Shown here piece after piece: positions 1 to 4,829 of a stretch of DNA of 5,017 nucleotides. This stretch comes from Acidimicrobiaceae bacterium (GTDB lineage Bacteria; Actinomycetota; Acidimicrobiia; Acidimicrobiales; Bog-793). Each line of letters begins with the position of its first letter. Within the stretch, counting starts at the first letter, position 1. Both the position numbers and the translations under genes were made by a program. Below the pieces are notes generated by a model. It was given only the letters and a program-made list of their open reading frames with translations, ran no database searches and was not told the origin of the DNA. The stretch is from the NCBI GenBank assembly GCA_025463965.1, contig JAODBN010000115.1:1-5017 (forward strand), in the 5' to 3' direction.

Positions 1-1
1 G

Positions 2-55
2 CGCACCCAGCTCGCCCGGTTGGTGCTCGACTGGCCGGCCCCCACGCCGCCCTGA
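2..55 (+). CDS. C-terminal end of an upstream gene (partial, unidentified)
   Basis: Reading from base 2 gives seventeen codons, RTQLARLVLDWPAPTPP, then TGA at 53-55. The mix of Leu, Arg and Ala followed by a Pro-rich tail looks like the natural end of a soluble protein, and the frame has the GC-rich third positions seen in the rest of the window. Seventeen residues are too few to name a family. Because it lies directly upstream on the same strand, it could be a regulator or enzyme of the same sugar locus, but that is a guess. It could also be a chance open frame in GC-rich DNA. Confidence 0.3.
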   Translation, partial: RTQLARLVLDWPAPTPP

Positions 56-125
56 CCCTCCACCTGGTACTTGCAACTGGGGAAACCCCTAGTGGCAGTG
101 GAAGCCGGCGAGGGTACGGGCGATC

Positions 126-147
126 CCCCAGCGCCGAGGGACTGGGG
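126..147. repeat. Inverted repeat CCCCAG / CTGGGG
   Basis: CCCCAG at 126-131 is matched by CTGGGG at 142-147 across a 10-base spacer. CTGGGG also occurs at 77-82, just before the run AAACCCC, so the motif appears three times within 71 bases, twice direct and once inverted. It could be a weak hairpin or spaced half-sites. Six-base G/C arms arise readily by chance in DNA this GC-rich. Confidence 0.3.
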
Positions 148-183
148 TGCTCTCAGATGCGCGTGCGGGGCCGCTCCGGCCAG

Positions 184-209
184 CCTGGTCGTGCCATGGC
201 TCGACCAGG
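184..209. promoter_or_regulatory. 26-bp near-perfect palindrome, candidate operator
   Basis: The left half CCTGGTCGTGCCA (184-196) and the right half TGGCTCGACCAGG (197-209) are reverse complements at 12 of 13 positions, with no spacer; the only mismatch is at the ninth base of each arm. The dyad is centred about 137 bases upstream of the binding-protein start codon, a plausible place for a repressor or activator site. Its length and symmetry fit a dimeric sugar-responsive regulator, although the core is not the classic CG-centred LacI-type sequence. In RNA it could also form a hairpin around the central CCATGG. The left half recurs exactly at 1774-1786. Confidence 0.5.
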
Positions 210-229
210 GCAACGCAGCGGGACCGGAT

Positions 230-247
230 GCCGACCGGGAAGTCGGC
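230..247. repeat. Inverted repeat GCCGAC-N6-GTCGGC
   Basis: GCCGAC (230-235) and GTCGGC (242-247) are perfect complements around the six-base loop CGGGAA. Flanking AGCGG (217-221) and CCGCT (249-253) can pair outside them with an asymmetric internal loop, giving an extended stem of about 37 bases. It is best read as a leader-RNA hairpin if the transcript begins upstream, or as a secondary protein-binding site. Confidence 0.35.
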
Positions 248-259
248 TCCGCTACCTCG

Positions 260-274
260 GCACTCGCCGAGTGC
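260..274. promoter_or_regulatory. 15-bp perfect palindrome GCACTCG-C-CGAGTGC
   Basis: Seven-base arms GCACTCG (260-266) and CGAGTGC (268-274) are perfectly complementary around a single central C. The tight symmetry with a one-base centre suits a dimeric DNA-binding protein better than an RNA hairpin, because a one-base loop cannot form without opening the inner pairs. It lies 59 bases before the start codon of the exported binding protein and about 70 bases from the centre of the larger palindrome at 184-209. A pair of sites bound by one regulator is therefore possible, though the two sequences are not alike. Confidence 0.4.
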
Positions 275-333
275 GCCCGTGGGGATGGGCTGCGGCGGCA
301 CCGGCTGTCGCAGGGAGAAACAAGGGGGGAAAC

Positions 334-1599
334 ATGCAGCTTCGTCATCTGCGTCTTCGCGGGCGCAAGCTCGCCATTGCCGCCGCCGCCGGACTCGCGT
401 GCTCGACGTGCGTGAGCGCTGCGGTGAGCGGGCCGGCATCGGCGACCAGGCGGGCACCGGCCCCCCACGGCGCCACCGCTCGCCCGCACCAGAGCGCGCT
501 CGCTTCGATCATCGCGGCCGAGCTGAAGGGCCAGATCCCGCCGGCGGCCAAGGCTGAGCTGAACTCGCCCGTCCCACTGACGGTGGGCCAGGCCGTGCCC
601 GGCTACCCACACGGGGTGAAGGCCTCGTCGGCGAACATCTTCCAGTTCACCTCGGCCGACATGGCGAAGCTGAAGGCGGGCCACTACACGGCGGCCATCG
701 CCATGCACCTCGCCAACGCAGCGTGGCCGGAGCTCCAGGTGAAGGGGATCAGTACCACCCTGGCGAAGTTCGGGATCAAGGTGGTCGCCACGACCCAGGC
801 GAACGGGGTGGCCTCCACGCAGGTCTCGCAGCTCGGCACTCTGATCGCGCGCAAGCCGACGGCGATCTTCTCGATCCCGGTCGACCCGGTGTCGGAGTCG
901 TCGGTCTACAAGCAGGTGAGCAAGGCGGGGATCAAGCTCATCCTTCTCGACAACGTCCCGTCCGGCCTCACCCCGGGCAAGCAGTACGTGACGATCGTCT
1001 CGGCCGACAACGGCGGCAACGGCTACTTCGCCGCCCAGCAGCTCGTGAAGAGCGTGGGGTGCGGGCCGATCGGCTGGATCGGCCTCGACTACTACTTCCC
1101 CGTGGTCAACTCTCGCGACACCGCGGCGGCCGGGGTCTTCAAGTCGAAGTGCCCGGGCCAGGTGCAGTACACCCAGAACCTATCCAACCTGGTCACCACC
1201 GCTGCCCTGCCGATCGCCAGCAGCCTGTTGACCCAGCACTCGAACATCAAGGGCTTCTGGGCCGCATGGAACAGCATCGCCGAGGAGATCGTCTCTGGTG
1301 AGGAGTCGGCCGGCGTGCACATCCCGATCGCCACGACCGACCTCGACGCCACCTCGGCGCTCGAGATGGCCCAGGGCTACATCGTCGGGATCGGTGGTCA
1401 ACAGCCGTACGCCCAGGGTGTGGCCGAAGCCGACGCACTTGCCTACAAGCTCCTCGGCAAGAAGGTCCCGCCCTTCATCGAGCTGCCGACGGTGCCGGTC
1501 ACGCTCGAGGACATGATCCCGGCCTACAAGATCATCAACGGCACCAACCCGCCGGCGAACGTGATCGCCGCTGTAAAGGCGGCCGTCGGCCTCAAGTAA
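334..1599 (+). CDS. Exported sugar-binding protein of a CUT2-type ABC importer
   Basis: This 421-residue protein is the extracytoplasmic solute-binding component, which captures a sugar and delivers it to the permease. The N-terminus has basic residues (R4, R7, R9, R11, K12), a hydrophobic core at about 13-31 and a probable AxA cleavage site near residue 37. C23 and C26 lack a good lipobox. A low-complexity Ala/Pro/Arg linker (38-52) and a roughly 60-residue extension precede the type 1 periplasmic-binding fold, which runs from about 118 to 403. RbsB is near 296 residues, so this is a long family member. Visible signatures are SIPVDPV (180-186), LLDN (204-207), SADNGGNG (223-230), TTDLDATSALE (334-344) and GIGGQQP (352-358). 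By alignment with RbsB, D206, D336 and Q356 are likely ligand contacts. Two cysteines in the mature part, C243 and C273, could form a disulfide. The ATG at 334 was chosen over the in-frame ATG at 157 because it follows AAGGGGGGA and opens a proper signal peptide. The exact sugar cannot be read from the sequence. Confidence 0.9.
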   Translation: MQLRHLRLRGRKLAIAAAAGLACSTCVSAAVSGPASATRRAPAPHGATARPHQSALASIIAAELKGQIPPAAKAELNSPVPLTVGQAVPGYPHGVKASSANIFQFTSADMAKLKAGHYTAAIAMHLANAAWPELQVKGISTTLAKFGIKVVATTQANGVASTQVSQLGTLIARKPTAIFSIPVDPVSESSVYKQVSKAGIKLILLDNVPSGLTPGKQYVTIVSADNGGNGYFAAQQLVKSVGCGPIGWIGLDYYFPVVNSRDTAAAGVFKSKCPGQVQYTQNLSNLVTTAALPIASSLLTQHSNIKGFWAAWNSIAEEIVSGEESAGVHIPIATTDLDATSALEMAQGYIVGIGGQQPYAQGVAEADALAYKLLGKKVPPFIELPTVPVTLEDMIPAYKIINGTNPPANVIAAVKAAVGLK

Positions 1600-1621
1600 C
1601 GGGCCGAGCGCGGCGGGTCAA

Positions 1622-1651
1622 GGGGGAGCTCCGCGAAAGCGGAGCTCCCTC
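1622..1651 (+). terminator. Intercistronic GAAA-loop hairpin (attenuator, partial terminator or mRNA stabiliser)
   Basis: Starting 22 bases after the binding-protein stop codon, a 13-pair stem (1622-1634 with 1639-1651) closes on the tetraloop GAAA. All pairs are Watson-Crick except one G-U near the base, and the loop-proximal 11 are uninterrupted. A C-G closing pair on a GNRA loop is exceptionally stable. No run of T follows, so it is not a classical intrinsic terminator, though actinobacterial terminators often lack the T-run. Hairpins in this position, between a binding-protein gene and its permease gene, are known (for example malE-malF) to protect the upstream message and lower downstream expression. 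That role is inferred here. Confidence 0.6.
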
Positions 1652-1708
1652 CGCTCGCTTCCCGCGGCGTCTGCCCGTCGGCCGACCGAGCACTCCCCCA
1701 TTCCGAAC

Positions 1709-1715
1709 AGAAGGA
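1709..1715 (+). promoter_or_regulatory. Strong Shine-Dalgarno-like AGAAGGA ahead of a GTG
   Basis: AGAAGGA lies 10 bases before a GTG at 1726, not next to the permease ATG at 1760, which has its own GAGAGG at 1747-1752. It is among the better Shine-Dalgarno matches in the window yet serves no long gene, so it most likely supports the short leader frame described at 1726-1773. Confidence 0.35.
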
Positions 1716-1725
1716 CTGCACCACC

Positions 1726-1773
1726 GTGAACCCGAAAGCTGATCCCGAGAGGCGCCCGCATGAGAGCGAGTGA
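1726..1773 (+). CDS. Possible 15-residue leader peptide overlapping the permease start
   Basis: GTG at 1726 opens a short frame, MNPKADPERRPHESE with GTG read as Met, that stops at TGA 1771-1773, thirteen bases inside the permease gene. It has AGAAGGA ten bases upstream. The frame differs from that of the permease, whose own frame is closed by TGA at 1727-1729, so this is not an N-terminal extension. Terminating ribosomes would stop just past the permease ATG and could re-initiate there, which would couple its translation. The peptide is hydrophilic and charged with no recognisable motif. A chance GTG after a purine run remains likely. Confidence 0.25.
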   Translation: MNPKADPERRPHESE

Positions 1774-2776
1774 CCTGGTCGTGCCACGAGAAGCACGGGA
1801 GCCAGGCGTGCTCGGCCGGGTGGGGGCATCGCTCACCCCCCGCCGAGCGGGCACCCAGGGCGCCGTCTACCTCCTCTTTGTCCTCACCCTGGTGGCCTTT
1901 TCGATCTGGGCCCCGAGCTTCGCCACGACGTCGTCGCTGTCGAACATCGCCCGGGACGCCGCCCCGACCGTGGTCGTCGCGGTGGGGATGACCTTCGTGA
2001 TCATCGCCGCCGAGATCGACCTCTCCGTCGCCTCGACGATCAGCCTGTCCGGACTCGTCGGCGCCGTGCTGCTCGGGGAGCCGGGCGTGCCCTGGCCGTT
2101 GGCCGTCCTCGCCGCCCTCGCCATCGGTGCGGGCGTCGGTCTCATCAACGGCTTGCTTGTGGGCTACCTCGGGGTGCCCTCCTTCCTCATCACACTCGGA
2201 ACGCTCCAGGCCGTGGGCGCCATCGCGCTGATGGCCACGGCGACCCTGTCCCAGCCCATCACCTCGTCCGGCTTTCTCGACGTCTTCGGGCCGGGCTCGT
2301 TCCTCAGCGTGCCCCTCACGGTGTGGTGGGCGCTCTGCGTCGTGCTCGTCGGGGGCTACGTCCTGCATGCCACAAAGTTCGGCCGCTGGGTCTACGCCGT
2401 CGGCGACAGCCGCAACGCAGCCCGATACGCCGGTATCAGCAAGCCACGCGTGCTGATCGGCGTCTTCGTCATCGCCGGTGTGCTCGCCGGCCTGACCGGG
2501 GTGCTGCTCGCCGGGCGCACCACGAGCGGGGATCCGACCGCCGGGACCGACATGGAGCTAACGGCGATCGCCGCCGTGATCCTCGGCGGTACGGACCTGT
2601 TCGGCGGGAGCGGTCTGATCATCGGGACGGTCGTCGGCTCGCTGTTCCTCACCGCCATCCAGATCGGCCTCATCCTGCTCGGCGCCAGCGGCCAGCTGCA
2701 GACCCTCGTGACCGGGGTCATCATCGTGTGTGTTGTCACCATGAACGCCCTCGCCAAGGGGACGCGAAAGGCATGA
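1760..2776 (+). CDS. RbsC-type sugar ABC transporter permease
   Basis: This 338-residue polytopic inner-membrane protein belongs to the CUT2 permease family (RbsC/FrcC/XylH type, usually 310-350 residues) and forms the translocation channel, probably as a homodimer. A basic cytoplasmic N-terminus of about 34 residues precedes hydrophobic segments near 35-52, 69-83, 93-105, 112-134, 140-160, 184-202, 231-251, 267-275, 284-307 and 313-328. Diagnostic motifs are AEIDLSVAS (84-92), INGLLVGYLGVPSFLITLGTL (in two runs, 129-139 and 140-149), the cytoplasmic loop TKFGRWVYAVGDSRNAARY with AGI (205-226), which is the expected ATPase contact, and MELTAIAAVILGGTDLFGG (265-283). GAGAGG at 1747-1752, seven bases before the ATG, supports the start, and the frame is closed upstream by a TGA at 1727. 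The stop overlaps the ATPase start as ATGA, so the two are translationally coupled. The first 30 codons can form strong RNA hairpins. The family is certain; the sugar is not. Confidence 0.93.
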   Translation: MRASDLVVPREAREPGVLGRVGASLTPRRAGTQGAVYLLFVLTLVAFSIWAPSFATTSSLSNIARDAAPTVVVAVGMTFVIIAAEIDLSVASTISLSGLVGAVLLGEPGVPWPLAVLAALAIGAGVGLINGLLVGYLGVPSFLITLGTLQAVGAIALMATATLSQPITSSGFLDVFGPGSFLSVPLTVWWALCVVLVGGYVLHATKFGRWVYAVGDSRNAARYAGISKPRVLIGVFVIAGVLAGLTGVLLAGRTTSGDPTAGTDMELTAIAAVILGGTDLFGGSGLIIGTVVGSLFLTAIQIGLILLGASGQLQTLVTGVIIVCVVTMNALAKGTRKA

Positions 2777-3645
2777 TCTTCGAAGCCGCAGACGAGCGCC
2801 AGAGTGAGCAGCCTGTGGGTGCCGCCGTGTCACCGACCGCCGATCCGATGCCGGTGCTCGAGCTCCGCAAGGTCAGCAAGCACTTCGGGGGGGTCGCCGC
2901 CTGCGACCGGGTCGATCTCCAGGTTGGAGCCGGCGAGGTGGTCGCCATCGTGGGACACAACGGCGCCGGAAAGTCGACCATCCTGCGGATCGTCTCGGGG
3001 GCCCAGCCGCCCGACGAGGGTCAGATCTTCATGAGCGGCCAGCCGGTCCGTCTGCGCAGCGTCCGCGACGCCCGGGCCCATGGGATCGAGACCGTGCCCC
3101 AGGAGCTGGCGCTCGCACCGAAGCTCGACGTGGCGGCGAACGTCTTCCTCGGCCGCGAGGAAGTCGCCCGGCCCCGCCTGTTCCGCTTCCTCGCCCGCCG
3201 GGGGATGGAGAGGGAGGCCCGCCGCCTGATCGGCTCACTCGGCGTGCAGATCCCCGACCTGCGCGCCAAGGTCGGCTCCCTCTCGGGCGGCCAGCGCCAG
3301 GGTGTCGCCATCGCTCGGGCCCTGAGCTGGGGCCGGACCGTCGTCGTGCTCGACGAGCCCACGGCGGCGCTCGGGGTGCGCGAGACGGAGGAAGTCGAGA
3401 AGACCGTCCTGCACATGAAGGGGCTCGGCCTCGGCATCCTGCTCGTCAGCCATGACCTCGACCAGGTGTTCCGGGTTGCGGACCGGGTCTACGTCCTCTA
3501 CCACGGGCGGGTCGTCGGCAGCATGCGCCCGAGCGAGTCCACCCACGAGGCCGTGCTCGCCCTGATCACGGGGGGCGGCTCGGCCGGCGCGAGCGTCGTT
3601 CCCGTCGCGCCGGCGGCCGCCGAGACCAAGGCCGTCGCCCCATGA
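2773..3645 (+). CDS. Single-domain sugar ABC transporter ATP-binding protein
   Basis: This 290-residue cytoplasmic ATPase powers the importer. Motifs appear in the canonical order: Walker A GHNGAGKST (61-69), Q-loop VPQEL with Q110, signature LSGGQRQ (170-176), Walker B VVVLDE (190-195) with catalytic E195, D-loop AALG (198-201), and the switch histidine in VSHDLD (H227). All catalytic residues are intact. It contains one nucleotide-binding domain, unlike RbsA, XylG or MglA, which have two in about 500 residues. FrcA, the fructose-type ATPase of about 260 residues, is the better comparison, so the working transporter probably has two copies. The ATG at 2773 overlaps the permease stop by ATGA and is preceded by AAGGGGA (2756-2762). 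An internal ATG at 2848 would remove a 25-residue variable N-terminus but has no ribosome-binding site. The Ala/Gly/Pro/Val tail (about 267-290) is low-complexity and probably disordered. Confidence 0.93.
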   Translation: MIFEAADERQSEQPVGAAVSPTADPMPVLELRKVSKHFGGVAACDRVDLQVGAGEVVAIVGHNGAGKSTILRIVSGAQPPDEGQIFMSGQPVRLRSVRDARAHGIETVPQELALAPKLDVAANVFLGREEVARPRLFRFLARRGMEREARRLIGSLGVQIPDLRAKVGSLSGGQRQGVAIARALSWGRTVVVLDEPTAALGVRETEEVEKTVLHMKGLGLGILLVSHDLDQVFRVADRVYVLYHGRVVGSMRPSESTHEAVLALITGGGSAGASVVPVAPAAAETKAVAP

Positions 3646-3731
3646 TGCTGGCTCCCCCCACTCCTCGCCGCGTCCCGCTTTTCCGCAGAGATGCGGTGAC
3701 GGCCGCGTCGCCTCAAAGGCCGCGGCGATGA
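3642..3731 (+). CDS. Possible 29-residue ORF bridging the ATPase and second binding-protein genes
   Basis: An ATG at 3642 overlaps the ATPase stop as ATGA (3642-3645), and the frame runs 29 codons to a TGA at 3729-3731, which overlaps the ATG of the next gene, again as ATGA (3728-3731). The peptide begins MMLAPPTPRRVPLFRRDAV and is rich in Arg and Pro, with no hydrophobic segment or known domain. There is no good Shine-Dalgarno site, so it would rely on coupling to the ATPase gene. Its likely role would be to carry ribosomes across the 82-base gap rather than to make a functional protein. Such an ORF could arise by chance at this GC content, but exact overlaps at both ends are notable. Confidence 0.3.
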   Translation: MMLAPPTPRRVPLFRRDAVTAASPQRPRR

Positions 3732-4801
3732 GCGTGAAGAAGTCGGTCGGTCGCCAAGCCTTCGCCTCGCTTTTGGTGGCGATCAGCGAGAACAAGGTCC
3801 TGAGCGTGGGCCCGAACGGGGAGGCGGCCACCGCCCTCATGGAGTTCGGGCTGACACGAGAGGAATTCCAGAGCGTCCGCCAACTCGGCGCCACCGCGGC
3901 CATCGTCATGCATTACGGGGGCAACGACTGGTCGCGGGCCCAGATCGCCGGGCTGCGGGCGGAGTTCTCCGAGATGGGCGTCGAGGTCGTGGCCGTGACC
4001 GACGCCGGCTTTGACCCCGAAAAGCAGGTGGCGGACCTCGAGGGCGTGCTCGCCCTCCACCCCGACGTCATCGTGTCCATCCCCACCGATCCGGTCGTCA
4101 CCGCCGACGCCTACCGGGCCGCCTCCGCCGCCGGCGTGAAGCTCGTGTTCATGGACAACGTGCCGAAGGGCGCCAAGGCCGGGGTGGACTACGTGAGCGT
4201 GGTCTCCACCGACAACTTCGGAAACGGGGTGGTCTCGGCCGACCTGATGGCCGAGGCGCTCGGAGGCCGGGGGGTCGTGGGCATGGTGGTGCACGACGCC
4301 GACTTCTTCGTCACCCGCCAGCGGCGCGAGGCCTTCGAGGCGACGATCCGCCAGAACTACCCGCGCATCACGATCGTCGACGAGATCGGGGTGGCCGGCC
4401 CGGACTTCGCGGCACAGGCACAGGCCGCCGCGAGCACCATGCTGGCGCGCCACGCCGACCTGAAGGGGATCTGGGCCGTGTGGGACGTCCCGGCCCAAGG
4501 GGTGCTCGCCGCCGCCCGCATGGCCGGTCGCGACGATCTCGTGGTCACCACGGTGGACCTTGGGCTGAGCGCCGCGTTGGAGCTGGCGCGCGGCGGTGTG
4601 GTCTCGGGGATCGGCGCCCAGCGCCCCTTCGACCAGGGCGTGGCGGAGGCCGAGCTCGCGGCGTACGGGCTGCTGGGCAAGGAAGCCCCGCCCTACGTGG
4701 TGCTCCCAGCGCTCCCGGTCTCTCGAACGAGCGTCCTCGAGGCCTGGGAGTCCGTCTATCACCGGCTTCCCCCGCCCGAGCTCGTTGAAGCGGCGATGTG
4801 A
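3728..4801 (+). CDS. Sugar-binding-protein homologue without signal peptide (probably cytoplasmic)
   Basis: The 357-residue product has the complete type 1 periplasmic-binding fold (about 56-340) and is clearly homologous to the exported binding protein of the same operon. Aligned blocks include TAAIVMHYGGNDW (56-68), SIPTDPV (117-123), MDNVP (142-146), STDNFGNG (160-167), LKGIWAVWD (245-253), VDLGLSAALELA (276-287), GIGAQRPFDQGVAEA (294-308), LLGKEAPP (315-322) and LPALPV (326-331). Likely ligand residues by comparison with RbsB are D143, D277 and Q298. The N-terminal 50 residues (MSVKKSVGRQAFASLL onward) give only a short, weak hydrophobic patch at 11-19 followed by charged residues, with no cleavage site, lipobox or twin arginine. 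No ATG, GTG or TTG lies further upstream in frame within the gap. It also lacks a LacI-type helix-turn-helix. It has no cysteine and more acidic (about 43 Asp/Glu) than basic residues (about 31 Lys/Arg), as is common for cytoplasmic proteins. A weak AAAGG sits at 3715-3719. Possible roles are intracellular sugar sensor, sugar buffer or a partner of the transporter; the function is unproven. Confidence 0.85.
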   Translation: MSVKKSVGRQAFASLLVAISENKVLSVGPNGEAATALMEFGLTREEFQSVRQLGATAAIVMHYGGNDWSRAQIAGLRAEFSEMGVEVVAVTDAGFDPEKQVADLEGVLALHPDVIVSIPTDPVVTADAYRAASAAGVKLVFMDNVPKGAKAGVDYVSVVSTDNFGNGVVSADLMAEALGGRGVVGMVVHDADFFVTRQRREAFEATIRQNYPRITIVDEIGVAGPDFAAQAQAAASTMLARHADLKGIWAVWDVPAQGVLAAARMAGRDDLVVTTVDLGLSAALELARGGVVSGIGAQRPFDQGVAEAELAAYGLLGKEAPPYVVLPALPVSRTSVLEAWESVYHRLPPPELVEAAM

Positions 4802-4819
4802 GCCGAGCGTTCCACAGAT

Positions 4820-4824
4820 GGAGG
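4820..4824 (+). promoter_or_regulatory. Shine-Dalgarno site GGAGG of the glycosidase gene
   Basis: GGAGG lies five bases before ATG 4830. It decides between that ATG and the in-frame ATG at 4818, which the site would overlap and which has no comparable purine run before it. This is a strong ribosome-binding site, suggesting efficient independent initiation of the glycosidase despite its closeness to the preceding gene. Confidence 0.6.
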
Positions 4825-4829
4825 TTGGG

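Larger units (their letters stand above)
56..333 (+). promoter_or_regulatory. Upstream regulatory/leader region of the sugar-uptake operon
   Basis: This 278-base stretch separates the upstream stop codon from the start of the exported binding protein and should hold the operon promoter. I see no convincing -35/-10 pair. TTGCAA at 71-76 resembles a -35 box but has no TANNNT-like partner at the right distance. The region is crowded with inverted repeats: GGGG-AAA-CCCC at 79-89, CCCCAG/CTGGGG at 126-147, a 26-bp palindrome at 184-209, GCCGAC/GTCGGC at 230-247, and a 15-bp palindrome at 260-274. Palindromes of this kind are typical of binding sites for dimeric repressors (LacI, ROK, GntR or DeoR families). 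If transcription starts far upstream, they would instead fold as leader-RNA hairpins. A purine-rich stretch at 322-330 (AAGGGGGGA) is the likely ribosome-binding site for the gene starting at 334. Confidence 0.5.

Noticed and set aside
71..99. TTGCAA as a sigma-70 type -35 box
   Set aside because: No acceptable -10 hexamer occurs 16-18 bases downstream; the region there reads GTGGCAGTGG.
157..333. In-frame ATG at 157 that would extend the exported binding protein by 59 residues
   Set aside because: The extension is an Arg/Gly/Pro-rich composition typical of untranslated GC-rich DNA, it would bury the signal peptide, and the ATG at 334 has a nearby purine-rich ribosome-binding site.
1592..2368. 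258-codon minus-strand open frame opposite the permease start and the gap before it
   Set aside because: The product is an Arg/Gly/Asp/Glu/His-rich repetitive sequence without any recognisable motif, and it runs opposite a clear polytopic permease.
2323..2772. Upstream continuation of the ATPase frame beginning at an ATG at 2323
   Set aside because: It lies within the permease gene in another frame, is almost entirely Arg, Asp, Pro and Ala, and the ATGA overlap at 2773 gives a natural start.
3646..3727. Terminator or separate promoter between the ATPase and second binding-protein genes
   Set aside because: Only short arms are visible (CCGC/GCGG around 3683-3696 and TCGCC/GGCGA at 3708-3728), there is no T-run, and no promoter-like hexamer pair is present.
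3728..3900. Second binding-protein homologue read as a LacI-family repressor
   Set aside because: The N-terminal 55 residues show no helix-turn-helix pattern of the LacI type and no hinge helix. The fold begins directly after a short variable segment, as in transporter binding proteins.
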